Positions 1 to 7,216 are shown, counted from the stretch's first letter. The stretch: 12,009 nucleotides of DNA from an uncultured Bacteroides sp. (GCA_900544675.1 UQVZ01000067.1:1-12009); one strand, 5' to 3'. Notes: generated by a model not told the origin, from the sequence alone. Program-made: numbers and translations.

Positions 1-73
1 AATTTAATTGATTTTTTCAAAAAAATAAAAGAAAAGCTTTACAGAGCCTTGTAGAGGGGGTATCACATCTCAT

Positions 74-96
74 ACAGAGACACCAAGGCACCGGGA
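74..96 (+). repeat. Degenerate CACAGAG-type intergenic repeat
   Basis: The 23 bases starting ACAGAGACAC match the copies at 5465-5490 and 7701-7725 at 19 of 23 positions by eye. It is the most diverged copy and sits far from ftsZ, which suggests the family occurs in other spacers of this genome. Confidence 0.45.
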
Positions 97-302
97 TATT
101 TATTTTAACTATCCGCATCGGCAGATGAAGATAGTTTCAGCCGGGCAGGCATACATAAGCGAACAGCCGTCTATATACCTTATTTATATAACCGCGCTTA
201 CTCCTGCTGCAGTCTATGCCTAAATTGGGAAGGCATGGATAAAGCCTGGAAACCGCCATCAAAGCCACTGGCTTCCCCGATGCATCTACCTGCATTTGCT
301 GG

Positions 303-363
303 AAGATTAATAATCTTACAGCCGAAAGATTAATAATCTTACAGCTTGAAGATTATTAATCTT
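303..363. repeat. Three 15-bp palindromes at 23-bp period
   Basis: Three 15-bp units sit at 303-317, 326-340 and 349-363. Each reads AAGATTA, one central base, TAATCTT, a perfect palindrome around the centre. The first two have A at the centre and the third has T. Starts are exactly 23 bp apart, and the 8-bp linker after the first two begins ACAGC, so the true unit is a 23-bp tandem repeat. The function is unknown. A protein-binding site array, a small structured RNA or a decaying repeat element are all possible. Confidence 0.8.
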
Positions 364-603
364 ATCGGAAACGAAGCTATCTGCCCCGTTGCAGGCAGTA
401 GAATTGCAGAAGGTTTTTGCCAAAGTATTATCGGATACTTTGCCTTTTATCATTGGATACTACGAGGGAGGCGCCTCAAAAATGCATTGCCCCACTTCCC
501 CATAGAGAAAATATTTTAGCGCATAAAAGAAGAGAAACGTAACGATAAGTAACTTAGGTAAAATATTTTCGGAAAACTCATAAACAGTTTACAAGTTTAT
601 TCC

Positions 604-611
604 TATTTTTG
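604..611 (+). promoter_or_regulatory. Candidate -7 box of a murG promoter
   Basis: TATTTTTG fits the Bacteroides -7 consensus TAnnTTTG exactly and lies 22 bases before the murG ATG. No clear -33 TTTG is seen at the expected distance, so the assignment is tentative. Transcription from here would begin downstream of a possible TTG start at 609, which supports the ATG at 633. Confidence 0.4.
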
Positions 612-632
612 CAGGAAAATACGAATTTAAGA

Positions 633-1763
633 ATGGAAGAGAGTTTAAGAGTGATAATCAGCGGCGGAGGTACCGGCGGACATATCTTTCCGGCAGTATC
701 GATAGCGAATGCTATCAAGGAGCAACACCCCGATGCTGAAATACTGTTTGTCGGTGCAGAAGGGCGCATGGAAATGCAGCGCGTACCTGCAGCCGGATAT
801 AAAATCATCGGGTTGCCTGTAGCGGGATTCGACCGCAAGCACCTGCTGAAGAATATCAGTGTACTCATCAAACTGATGCGAAGCCAGATAAAGGCACGCA
901 AAATCGTGAAGACATTCAAGCCCGACGTGGCTGTAGGCGTAGGAGGATATGCCAGCGGACCGACCCTGAAAGTGGCAGGCATGATGGGTATACCTACGCT
1001 GATTCAGGAACAGAACTCGTATGCCGGCGTCACCAACAAGCTGTTGGCAAAGCAGGCATCCAAAATATGCGTGGCCTACGAAGGCATGGAGCGTTTCTTC
1101 GACAAGGAAAAGATTATTCTGACAGGGAATCCCGTGCGTCAAGGACTGCTTAATCACAATATCAGCCGGGAAGAAGCTATCCGCTCGTTCCACTTGGACC
1201 CGGACAAAAAGACAGTCTTGATTATCGGGGGAAGCCTGGGTGCACGCACCATCAATAACTGCGTGATGCAAGGCTTGGACCAAATCAAACAATCGGGTGT
1301 GCAATTCATCTGGCAGACGGGAAAAATCTATATCGACGAAGCCCGTGCGGCAGTTGCCCGTGCCGGTGAGATGCCGATGCTCTACACAACCGACTTCATT
1401 TCGGACATGGCTGCTGCCTATAGCGCTGCCGACCTGATTATCAGCCGTGCCGGTGCCGGCTCCATCTCCGAACTCTGCCTGCTGGGCAAACCGGTCATTC
1501 TGGTTCCTTCGCCCAACGTGGCCGAAGACCATCAGACCAAAAACGCGCTGGCACTGGTGAACAAAAACGCCGCCCTGTACGTAAAAGATGCAGAGGCAGG
1601 CACAAAGTTGCTGGCTACCGCCATCACCACGGTACAGCAACCTGATGTATTGAAAAACTTAAGTACGAACATCGCCAAGCTGGCTTTCAAGGACTCGGCA
1701 AACATCATAGCCCGCGAAGTATGGAAACTGGCGGAAAAATACAGGAAAGAACATGGACGTTAA
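633..1763 (+). CDS. murG: MurG, lipid II synthase (UDP-GlcNAc transferase)
   Basis: MurG moves GlcNAc from UDP-GlcNAc onto undecaprenyl-PP-MurNAc-pentapeptide (lipid I), giving lipid II at the inner face of the cytoplasmic membrane. The 376-residue product has the normal family length and the GT-B two-domain layout. The N-terminal glycine loop GGGTGGH is at residues 11-17 and a second glycine-rich motif, GVGGYASGP, at 102-110. NPVR is at 166-169 and GGSLGARTIN, at the start of the second domain, at 199-208. The UDP-GlcNAc site SRAGAGSISE is at 271-280, with an EDHQTKNA segment near 298-305. A TTG at 609 is in frame but overlaps the likely -7 box, so I use the ATG at 633. The 3' end overlaps murC by 11 bp, which implies coupled translation. 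Assignment is firm. Confidence 0.96.
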   Translation: MEESLRVIISGGGTGGHIFPAVSIANAIKEQHPDAEILFVGAEGRMEMQRVPAAGYKIIGLPVAGFDRKHLLKNISVLIKLMRSQIKARKIVKTFKPDVAVGVGGYASGPTLKVAGMMGIPTLIQEQNSYAGVTNKLLAKQASKICVAYEGMERFFDKEKIILTGNPVRQGLLNHNISREEAIRSFHLDPDKKTVLIIGGSLGARTINNCVMQGLDQIKQSGVQFIWQTGKIYIDEARAAVARAGEMPMLYTTDFISDMAAAYSAADLIISRAGAGSISELCLLGKPVILVPSPNVAEDHQTKNALALVNKNAALYVKDAEAGTKLLATAITTVQQPDVLKNLSTNIAKLAFKDSANIIAREVWKLAEKYRKEHGR

Positions 1764-3129
1764 CACACTGAAAGCGGTATATTTCATCGGAGCGGGAGGC
1801 ATCGGGATGAGTGCTTTGGTGCGCTATTTCCTGTCGAAAGGGAAAGCGGTAGGCGGCTACGACCGCACACCGAGTGAACTGACCGAAAAGCTGAAGGAAG
1901 AGGGTGCCCTTATCCATTACGAAGACAACGCAGAACAGATACCCTCCGTCTTCCTTGACCCGCAGACTACGCTGGTGGTATACACCCCTGCCATCCCTGC
2001 CGACCATCAGGAACTGACCTATTTCCGCCAAAGGGGATTCGAAGTGCAGAAGCGTGCCCAGGTGCTGGGAATGCTGACCCGTACCGAAAGAGGCTTGTGC
2101 GTGGCAGGTACCCACGGGAAGACCACGACTTCGACAATGGCTGCCTACCTGATAGACCATTCACACGTGGGATGCAACGCTTTCCTGGGAGGCATCTCGA
2201 AGAACTACGGCACGAACCTGCTGCTCTCGGATAAAAGCGACTTTGTAGTCATCGAAGCCGACGAATTCGACCGCTCGTTCCACTGGCTGACTCCGTATGC
2301 CACCGTCATCACCGCCACCGACTCCGACCATCTGGACATCTACGGCGACCATGCGGCATACCTTGAGAGTTTCCGGAAATACACGTCGCTGATACGTCCC
2401 GACGGCTGCCTCATCATGAAGAAAGGCATCGACCTGCAACCGGACCTGCAACCCGGCGTGACCCTATATACGTATGCAACGGACGAAGGAGACTTCCACG
2501 CGACGAACATCCGCATCGGAAACGGAGAAATAGTGTTCGACTACGTATCGCCGTTGGGCAATATCAACGATATCCGCTTGGGAGTGCCTGTCTATGTCAA
2601 TATCGAGAACGGCATTGCCGCTATGGCACTGGCACAGATAGCCGGGGCTACGGCAAACGAGATAAAGGCTGCCATGCCCGGATTCAGAGGTGTAGACCGC
2701 CGGTTCGACTTCAAGTTGAAGAACGACCGGATTGTCTTCCTGAGCGACTATGCCCACCATCCGGCGGAAATCCGCCAAAGCGTGCGCTCGATACGGATGC
2801 TGTATCCCGACCGGAAGATAACGGCTGTATTCCAGCCTCATCTGTATACACGCACACGCGACTTCTACAAGGAATTTGCCGACAGCCTGTCTTTGCTGGA
2901 CGAAGTCATCCTGCTCGACATCTATCCTGCACGGGAAAAACCGATAGAAGGAGTAAGCAGCCGGCTGATTTACGACCACCTGCGCCCCGGCATCGAAAAA
3001 TGCCTATGCCATAAGGAAGAGCTGTTGGACCTGTTGAAAGGCAAAAAGCTGGATGTCCTCATCACCCTGGGCGCCGGCGATATTGATAACTATGTACCAC
3101 AAATTTACGAAATATTGAAAGACCGATGA
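1753..3129 (+). CDS. murC: MurC, UDP-N-acetylmuramate--L-alanine ligase
   Basis: MurC joins L-alanine to UDP-MurNAc with ATP in the cytoplasm, starting the peptide stem of peptidoglycan. The 458-residue product has the three Mur-ligase domains. The N-terminal Rossmann motif GAGGIGMS is at residues 13-20, and the ATP-binding loop GTHGKTTT at 119-126. The central-domain motifs EADEFDRSF and DSDHLDIYG are at 168-176 and 190-198. In the C-terminal domain RGVDRRFD lies at 312-319, DYAHHPAEI at 332-340 and FQPHLYTRTRDF at 360-371; the HHP and HLYTR signatures separate MurC from MurD, MurE and MurF. The start codon lies inside the end of murG and the stop overlaps the ftsQ start as ATGA. No residue looks abnormal. 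Confidence 0.97.
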   Translation: MDVNTLKAVYFIGAGGIGMSALVRYFLSKGKAVGGYDRTPSELTEKLKEEGALIHYEDNAEQIPSVFLDPQTTLVVYTPAIPADHQELTYFRQRGFEVQKRAQVLGMLTRTERGLCVAGTHGKTTTSTMAAYLIDHSHVGCNAFLGGISKNYGTNLLLSDKSDFVVIEADEFDRSFHWLTPYATVITATDSDHLDIYGDHAAYLESFRKYTSLIRPDGCLIMKKGIDLQPDLQPGVTLYTYATDEGDFHATNIRIGNGEIVFDYVSPLGNINDIRLGVPVYVNIENGIAAMALAQIAGATANEIKAAMPGFRGVDRRFDFKLKNDRIVFLSDYAHHPAEIRQSVRSIRMLYPDRKITAVFQPHLYTRTRDFYKEFADSLSLLDEVILLDIYPAREKPIEGVSSRLIYDHLRPGIEKCLCHKEELLDLLKGKKLDVLITLGAGDIDNYVPQIYEILKDR

Positions 3130-3860
3130 TGAAACGAATTCTTATACTCTGCGCACTGCTACTGGTTTTTGCCTATCTGGCTGTAGCGGTCACCCTGTTT
3201 AATGCCAAACCCGCCGGACAGGTTTGCAGAGGCATAGAATTGACCATAAAGGACAGCATCGACTATGATTTCATCACGCTGAAAGAAGTCAACAGCCTGT
3301 TGAAACGGAAAGGGCTGGCGCCTCAAGACAAGCGGCTGGAGGATATCAATGTCCGCCAAGTAGAAGAAGCCTTGTCCCACCAGCCTTTCATTGCCGAGGC
3401 GGAATGCTACCTGACATCGGGTGGAAAGATGGCTATCGACATCTATCAGCGTATCCCCCTGCTGCGTGTGATGAGCAACAACGGAGACTCGTATTACGTA
3501 GACAATGAAGGGAAAACCCTTCCTGTATCGGACAAGCCGGTACATGTAGCCGTAGCCACCGGATTCATCGACCGGAAATTTGCCCAGACCCACTTATACG
3601 AGTTAGGGAAATACCTTCAGACAGACGCTTTCTGGAATTCCCAGATTGAACAAATAAACGTCACTCCCCGTCAGGAGCTGGAATTAGTGCCCCGTGTAGG
3701 CAATCAGATACTCTTTTTGGGAAAAGCCGAGGATTATCGAGAAAAATTCCGTAAATTGCAAACGTTCTATACAAAAGCGCTCAACCAGGTAGGTTGGAAC
3801 AAATACGAACGGATAAGTGTAGAATTTAATAACCAGATTATTTGTACAAAAAAAGAATAA
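3126..3860 (+). CDS. ftsQ: FtsQ/DivIB-type cell division protein
   Basis: FtsQ is a bitopic membrane protein that bridges early ring proteins and the periplasmic FtsL/FtsB and FtsW/FtsI parts of the divisome. The 244-residue product has a hydrophobic segment at about residues 5-25, a POTRA-like region at about 34-108 (ending in YQRIPLLRV, the counterpart of the VxxRxPxA strand), then YYVDNEGKTLP at 123-133 and the C-terminal beta domain to about 235. The cytoplasmic tail before the membrane segment is only about 4 residues, much shorter than in E. coli. Sequence identity of FtsQ is always low, so the call rests on this architecture plus its place between murC and ftsA. The start ATG at 3126 overlaps the murC stop; an ATG at 3129 would remove one residue only. 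Confidence 0.9.
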   Translation: MMKRILILCALLLVFAYLAVAVTLFNAKPAGQVCRGIELTIKDSIDYDFITLKEVNSLLKRKGLAPQDKRLEDINVRQVEEALSHQPFIAEAECYLTSGGKMAIDIYQRIPLLRVMSNNGDSYYVDNEGKTLPVSDKPVHVAVATGFIDRKFAQTHLYELGKYLQTDAFWNSQIEQINVTPRQELELVPRVGNQILFLGKAEDYREKFRKLQTFYTKALNQVGWNKYERISVEFNNQIICTKKE

Positions 3861-3866
3861 TTAGAT

Positions 3867-5441
3867 ATGGCAGTAACAGATTTTATAGCAGCGATTGAAC
3901 TGGGATCAAGCAAAATCACCGGCGTTGCAGGCAAGAAGGACGCTGACGGAAGCATTCACATCCTTGCCTACGCCAGTGAGCACTCTTCAGACTGCATCCG
4001 GAAAGGCATTATCTACAACATCGACAAAACGACTCAATGCCTGGCTTCCGTCATCAGCAAACTGGAAGAGCAGTTGCAGGCGTCTATCAAGAAAGTGTAT
4101 GTGGGCATCGGAGGACAATCCATCCGAAGCATCCGCAATACCGAAACGAAACAACTGGACGAAGAAATAAAGATTTCGCAGGCTCTGATTGACGAACTGA
4201 TGAAGAGCAACCGCGAAATGGCACTGATGGATCAGGAAATACTGGCTGTCGAACCTCAAGAATACAAAGTGGGCAACCAGCTCACGACCGAGCCTGTAGG
4301 TATCCCGACGGAACATATCGAAGCCCATTACGTGAACATCATCGGACGCAGCACGCTGAAAAGCAACATCCGCCAATGTATCCGCCAAGCCGGATACGAG
4401 GTGGCCGACTATCTTCTCTCGCCGATTGTAACTGCCAACATCGTATTGACGGCGAGCGAGAAACGGTCGGGATGTGCCTTAATCGACTTCGGAGCCGATA
4501 CGACCACCGTATCTGTATACAAGAACAACATCCTTCGCCATCTGGCAGTCATCCCCTTGGGCAGCAACAACATCACCAAAGACATTGCCAGCCTGCAAAT
4601 AGAAGAAGAAGATGCCGAACAACTGAAGCTGCGCTATGCCTCTGCCTATACCGAGCCTTCGGAGGAAGAAGACATCAACCAGGAATATGCCATTGACGGC
4701 AAATGTTCTATCCGTGCCCGTAAGCTGGAAGACATTGTAGAAGCCCGTACCATCGAGATACTGGAAAACGCCTGGAACCAAATCAAGCTTTCGGGCTACA
4801 GCAACGAACTGCATGCCGGTGTCATCTGTACCGGAGGAGCCTCGCAACTGCCTAACCTGAACAAAGCGTTTACCGCAATTACCAAAATAGACAAGATACG
4901 CATCGCCCACACCGGCAATATCGAAATAAAAGATGACCATCAGGACATCACGCCCAACGGTTCGCAAAACACACTTATCGGACTGCTGGCTGCCGGAAAG
5001 GAGAATTGCTGCAAGATAGACCCTCATAAAAGCCAACTGAGCTGGATACAACAGCAAGAGGAAGAGGACGAAGCCAAGAAGAAAGCAGAAGAGGAACGCA
5101 GGAAAAAAGAAGAGGAAGCCAAGCGGCAACGGGCAGAAGCCGAACGCAAGAAGCAACTGGAAGAGGAACGTATCCGCCAAGAGCAAGAACGTGCCCAGAA
5201 ACGCCTGCGCGAATGCGAAACCTTGATTACCGATGCCAAGCATCTGGCAGAACGCAAGAAATATAAAGAGGCATTGAGCAAGCTGGAAGAGGCGCAAGGC
5301 ATGAAGATAACGGAAAAAGAGCAGGAACTTACCGCGCTGTACGAGGAAATCTCCCAGCAAAAGAAAGAAAACAACGTCTTTACCCGTTTCTTCAATAAGC
5401 TGAAGACGGAAGCGGACGAAATGATGAAAGGAGAAAATTAA
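3867..5441 (+). CDS. ftsA: FtsA, with coiled-coil C-terminal extension
   Basis: FtsA is an actin-fold ATPase that ties FtsZ filaments to the membrane. The core spans about residues 6-380: the phosphate-1 motif ELGSSKITG is at 11-19, the 1C region follows near 85-165, the phosphate-2 motif LIDFGADTTTVSVY is at 205-218 and the adenosine motif GVICTGGASQLPNL at 318-331. Unlike the roughly 420-residue E. coli protein, this one has 524 residues. From about 396 to 500 it carries a Glu/Lys/Arg/Gln-rich stretch of predicted coiled coil or single long helix. The last 20 residues, beginning NVFTRFFNKLKTEADEMM at 503, look like the amphipathic membrane-targeting helix. So the extra part sits between the core and the membrane anchor. 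The gene starts 6 bp after ftsQ and is surely cotranscribed with it. Confidence 0.96.
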   Translation: MAVTDFIAAIELGSSKITGVAGKKDADGSIHILAYASEHSSDCIRKGIIYNIDKTTQCLASVISKLEEQLQASIKKVYVGIGGQSIRSIRNTETKQLDEEIKISQALIDELMKSNREMALMDQEILAVEPQEYKVGNQLTTEPVGIPTEHIEAHYVNIIGRSTLKSNIRQCIRQAGYEVADYLLSPIVTANIVLTASEKRSGCALIDFGADTTTVSVYKNNILRHLAVIPLGSNNITKDIASLQIEEEDAEQLKLRYASAYTEPSEEEDINQEYAIDGKCSIRARKLEDIVEARTIEILENAWNQIKLSGYSNELHAGVICTGGASQLPNLNKAFTAITKIDKIRIAHTGNIEIKDDHQDITPNGSQNTLIGLLAAGKENCCKIDPHKSQLSWIQQQEEEDEAKKKAEEERRKKEEEAKRQRAEAERKKQLEEERIRQEQERAQKRLRECETLITDAKHLAERKKYKEALSKLEEAQGMKITEKEQELTALYEEISQQKKENNVFTRFFNKLKTEADEMMKGEN

Positions 5442-5454
5442 ATGTGAGTTTGTG

Positions 5455-5462
5455 TATTTTTG
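5455..5462 (+). promoter_or_regulatory. Candidate -7 box upstream of ftsZ
   Basis: TATTTTTG matches TAnnTTTG exactly and begins 14 bases after the ftsA stop. It would give ftsZ its own transcript with a leader of about 220 bases containing the repeats. A TTTG at 5449-5452 is far too close to act as the -33 box and no other is evident, so this is weak. Confidence 0.3.
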
Positions 5463-5490
5463 AACACAGAGACACAGAGGCACAGAGAGA
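5463..5490 (+). repeat. CACAGAG-type intergenic repeat, ftsA-ftsZ copy
   Basis: The segment GAACACAGAGACACAGAGG and its continuation (from 5462) match 26 consecutive bases of the copy at 7700-7725. It is followed by an A/T-rich spacer and AATCTGCGTTTCAAA, the same order of words as in the ftsZ-yqeY gap. Confidence 0.8.
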
Positions 5491-5522
5491 ATTAATAATT
5501 AATCTGCGTTTCAAATAAAATC

Positions 5523-5547
5523 GAACGCAGAGACGCGGAGACGCAAA
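5523..5547 (+). repeat. CACAGAG-type repeat, GC-richer variant
   Basis: The segment beginning GAACGCAGAGACGCGGAGAC at 5523 is the same pattern with CAC triplets changed to CGC. It lies 60 bases after the standard copy in the same spacer and in the same orientation. Confidence 0.6.
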
Positions 5548-5643
5548 GTTTTCTATTTTTTGAGAAAGCAAAGTTCACAGAGATTTTATCCTGATGTGAA
5601 CATGGAGAAATAAATCTGCGTAATTAATTGAAGAAAAAAATCT

Positions 5644-5663
5644 GTGCAATCTGTGGTGAAAAT
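5644..5663 (+). repeat. 20-bp repeat, inverted partner at 7666-7685
   Basis: The reverse complement of these 20 bases equals 7666-7685 at 19 of 20 positions; the words are AATCTGTGGTGAAAA on this strand and TTTTCACCACAGATT there. The pair brackets ftsZ and yqeY in inverted orientation. It is probably part of the same repeat family as the CACAGAG units. Confidence 0.65.
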
Positions 5664-5691
5664 AAACCCAAGAACTTAAAAACCCCAAAAT

Positions 5692-7002
5692 ATGGCTGAC
5701 GAAACAACAATGCCATTCGACTTTTCGAATGGCGGAACACCGAGCATTATCAAAGTAATCGGTGTAGGAGGTGGCGGCGGAAACGCTGTCAACCACATGT
5801 ATAGAGAAGGAATCCATGACGTGACTTTCGTCGTATGCAATACCGATAATCAAGCGTTGAACGAGTCACCCGTGCCCATCAAACTGCAATTAGGCCGCGA
5901 AGGATTGGGTGCCGGCAACCGTCCGGCACGCGCCAAGGCTGCAGCCGAAGAAAGCATGGAAGAGATTGAGAATATGCTGAAAGACGGCTGCAAGATGGCT
6001 TTCATCACCGCCGGTATGGGTGGAGGAACCGGAACAGGCGCCGCACCTATCATCGCCAAGACTGCCAAAGACATGGGTATTCTGACGGTGGGTATCGTCA
6101 CTATCCCTTTCCTGTTCGAAGGCAACAAGAAGATTGACCAGGCTCTTGATGGTGTGGAAGAGATGAGCAAGCACGTCGATGCGTTGCTGGTCATCAACAA
6201 CGAACGCCTGCGCGACGTATATTCCGACCTGAGCGTGATGAATGCTTTTGCCAAAGCCGATGACACCCTCTCGGTAGCAGCCAAAAGCATTGCCGAAATC
6301 ATTACCATCCGAGGCAAAATCAACCTTGACTTCAACGATGTGAAAACCGTATTGAAAGACGGCGGCGTGGCTTTGATGAGTACCGGTTATGGTTCGGGTG
6401 AAGGACGTGTCACCCAAGCTATCAACGATGCCCTCCACTCGCCGCTGCTGAACAACAACGACATCTTCAACTCGAAGAAAGTATTGTTCAACATCTCGTA
6501 TAGCACCAACAGCGACCTGATGATGGAAGAAATGAATGAGGTGCACGAGTTCATGAGCCGTTTCGGCGATGACGTGGAAACCAAATGGGGTCTCTATATC
6601 GACGACAGCTTGGAGAACAAAGTGAAGTTCACCATCCTTGCCACCGGTTTCGGCATCAAAGACATACCGGGCATGGACGATGCGCTGAACAAGAAACATA
6701 CGGCGGAAGAACAGAAGAAACACGAAGAAGAAGAACGTATCCGGCAGATAAAAGAGAAACGCCGGGACGATTACTATACCAGCGAACGTAAAAACGACCG
6801 GAAGAAAGGCAACTATAAGTTTTACATCTTCACCCAAGACGACTTGGACAACGATGATGTAATCAGCATTGTAGATACCACTCCGACTTACAAACGTTCG
6901 AAAACTGTCCTCGACAATATCCGCCAGCGTGCAACCGCCGGCGAAATGCAAGTGCAGAAACCGCAAGTGAACGAGAACGGCTCGACAATGATTACGTTTT
7001 AG
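5692..7002 (+). CDS. ftsZ: FtsZ, tubulin-like cell division GTPase
   Basis: FtsZ polymerises with GTP into the mid-cell ring that recruits the divisome. In the 436-residue product the first nucleotide loop VGGGGGNAVNHM is at 25-36, the tubulin signature MGGGTGTGAAP at 109-119, the T7 synergy loop NLDFND at 211-216 (with the catalytic acidic residues D213 and D216) and the C-terminal beta domain ends near 325. A charged, disordered linker follows (about 333-375). A conserved block, FYIFTQDDLDNDDVISIVD, begins near 377 and TTPTYKRSK (396-404) may be the conserved C-terminal peptide; about 30 more residues follow. The start ATG sits behind an A-rich leader and ADETTMPFDF reads as a normal short N-terminal tail. 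The stop TAG overlaps the first base pair of a large inverted repeat. Confidence 0.98.
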   Translation: MADETTMPFDFSNGGTPSIIKVIGVGGGGGNAVNHMYREGIHDVTFVVCNTDNQALNESPVPIKLQLGREGLGAGNRPARAKAAAEESMEEIENMLKDGCKMAFITAGMGGGTGTGAAPIIAKTAKDMGILTVGIVTIPFLFEGNKKIDQALDGVEEMSKHVDALLVINNERLRDVYSDLSVMNAFAKADDTLSVAAKSIAEIITIRGKINLDFNDVKTVLKDGGVALMSTGYGSGEGRVTQAINDALHSPLLNNNDIFNSKKVLFNISYSTNSDLMMEEMNEVHEFMSRFGDDVETKWGLYIDDSLENKVKFTILATGFGIKDIPGMDDALNKKHTAEEQKKHEEEERIRQIKEKRRDDYYTSERKNDRKKGNYKFYIFTQDDLDNDDVISIVDTTPTYKRSKTVLDNIRQRATAGEMQVQKPQVNENGSTMITF

Positions 7003-7060
7003 TTGACGAGGTATCAGGTGACAAGTTGACAAGGTATCAGGTGACGAGGTTTTCTGAAAT

Positions 7061-7087
7061 AAACACAGAGACACGGAGACACAGAGA
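7061..7087 (+). repeat. CACAGAG-type intergenic repeat, ftsZ-yqeY copy
   Basis: AACACAGAGACACGGAGACA followed by CAGAG is the same unit as at 5463 with two changes. It sits inside the loop of the 53-bp inverted repeat. Confidence 0.75.
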
Positions 7088-7095
7088 AATAAATT

Positions 7096-7123
7096 AATCT
7101 GCGAAAATCTGCGTAAATCTGCG
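7096..7123 (+). repeat. Three AATCTGCG words at 10-bp period
   Basis: AATCTGCG occurs at 7096-7103, 7106-7113 and 7116-7123, then TTTCAAA. The ftsA-ftsZ spacer has the same word once at 5501 followed by the same TTTCAAA, so this copy looks expanded by slippage. Confidence 0.7.
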
Positions 7124-7216
7124 TTTCAAACAAAACCTTGTCAACTGAAACCTTGTCAACTTGTCAACTGATACCTTGTCAACTTAAAAAAGAACCAACT
7201 TAAAATTTATATAACT

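Larger units (their letters stand above)
1..632. other. Non-coding region upstream of murG
   Basis: I see no convincing gene here. All frames on both strands are broken by stops into short pieces. The stretch holds a degenerate copy of the CACAGAG-type repeat (74-96), a 32-codon open frame (125-223), three palindromic repeats (303-363), an ATG-poor open stretch (350-505) and a candidate murG promoter near 604-611. In many bacteria, and typically in Bacteroides dcw clusters, ftsW lies just before murG; here no ftsW coding sequence is visible in the first 632 bases, so either it lies further upstream or the cluster is broken at this point. Confidence 0.6.
5442..5691 (+). other. ftsA-ftsZ spacer filled with short repeats
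   Basis: This 250-bp gap has no open frame of note. It carries a possible -7 box (5455-5462), a CACAGAG-type repeat (5463-5490), an AATCTGCG word (5501-5508 and again 5613-5620), a GC-richer variant of the repeat (5523-5547) and a 20-base stretch (5644-5663) whose inverted copy lies just after yqeY. The leader directly before ftsZ is A-rich with no Shine-Dalgarno site, as is usual in Bacteroides. Confidence 0.65.
7001..7184. repeat. 53-bp imperfect inverted repeat around a repeat module
   Basis: The left arm is 7001-7053 and the right arm 7132-7184. By hand alignment 48 of 53 positions pair and two further positions would be G-U in RNA. The inner 18 bases at 7023-7040 and 7168-7185 pair perfectly. 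Each arm is itself two near-identical 23-bp tandem units starting AGTTGACRAGGT. The 78-bp centre holds a CACAGAG-type repeat and three AATCTGCG words. The left arm begins in the last two bases of the ftsZ stop codon. No transposase is present, and no T run follows the right arm, so neither an IS element nor an intrinsic terminator is supported. Confidence 0.8.

Noticed and set aside
303..363. CRISPR array
   Set aside because: Only three units with 8-bp near-identical linkers; there are no unique spacers and no cas genes.
609..632. TTG start adding 8 residues to MurG
   Set aside because: The TTG overlaps the likely -7 box, and the GGGTGGH loop is already at the normal distance from the ATG at 633.
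645..1640. 331-codon open frame on the - strand within murG
   Set aside because: It is antisense to a gene with every MurG motif, has low-complexity Cys/His-rich composition and no recognisable domain.
5449..5462. A complete -33/-7 promoter before ftsZ
   Set aside because: The TTTG is only two bases from the -7 box, whereas about 19-21 are expected; only the -7 part is kept as a weak candidate.
4479..5483. 334-codon open frame on the - strand across ftsA
   Set aside because: Its long Phe/Leu runs are simply the complement of the Glu/Lys-rich FtsA extension; it is not a membrane protein.
5890..7074. 394-codon open frame on the - strand within ftsZ
   Set aside because: Shadow of the FtsZ coding strand; no domain or start context.
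7001..7184. Insertion sequence or intrinsic terminator
   Set aside because: The 78-bp centre codes for nothing, so there is no transposase, and no T run follows either arm on the + strand.
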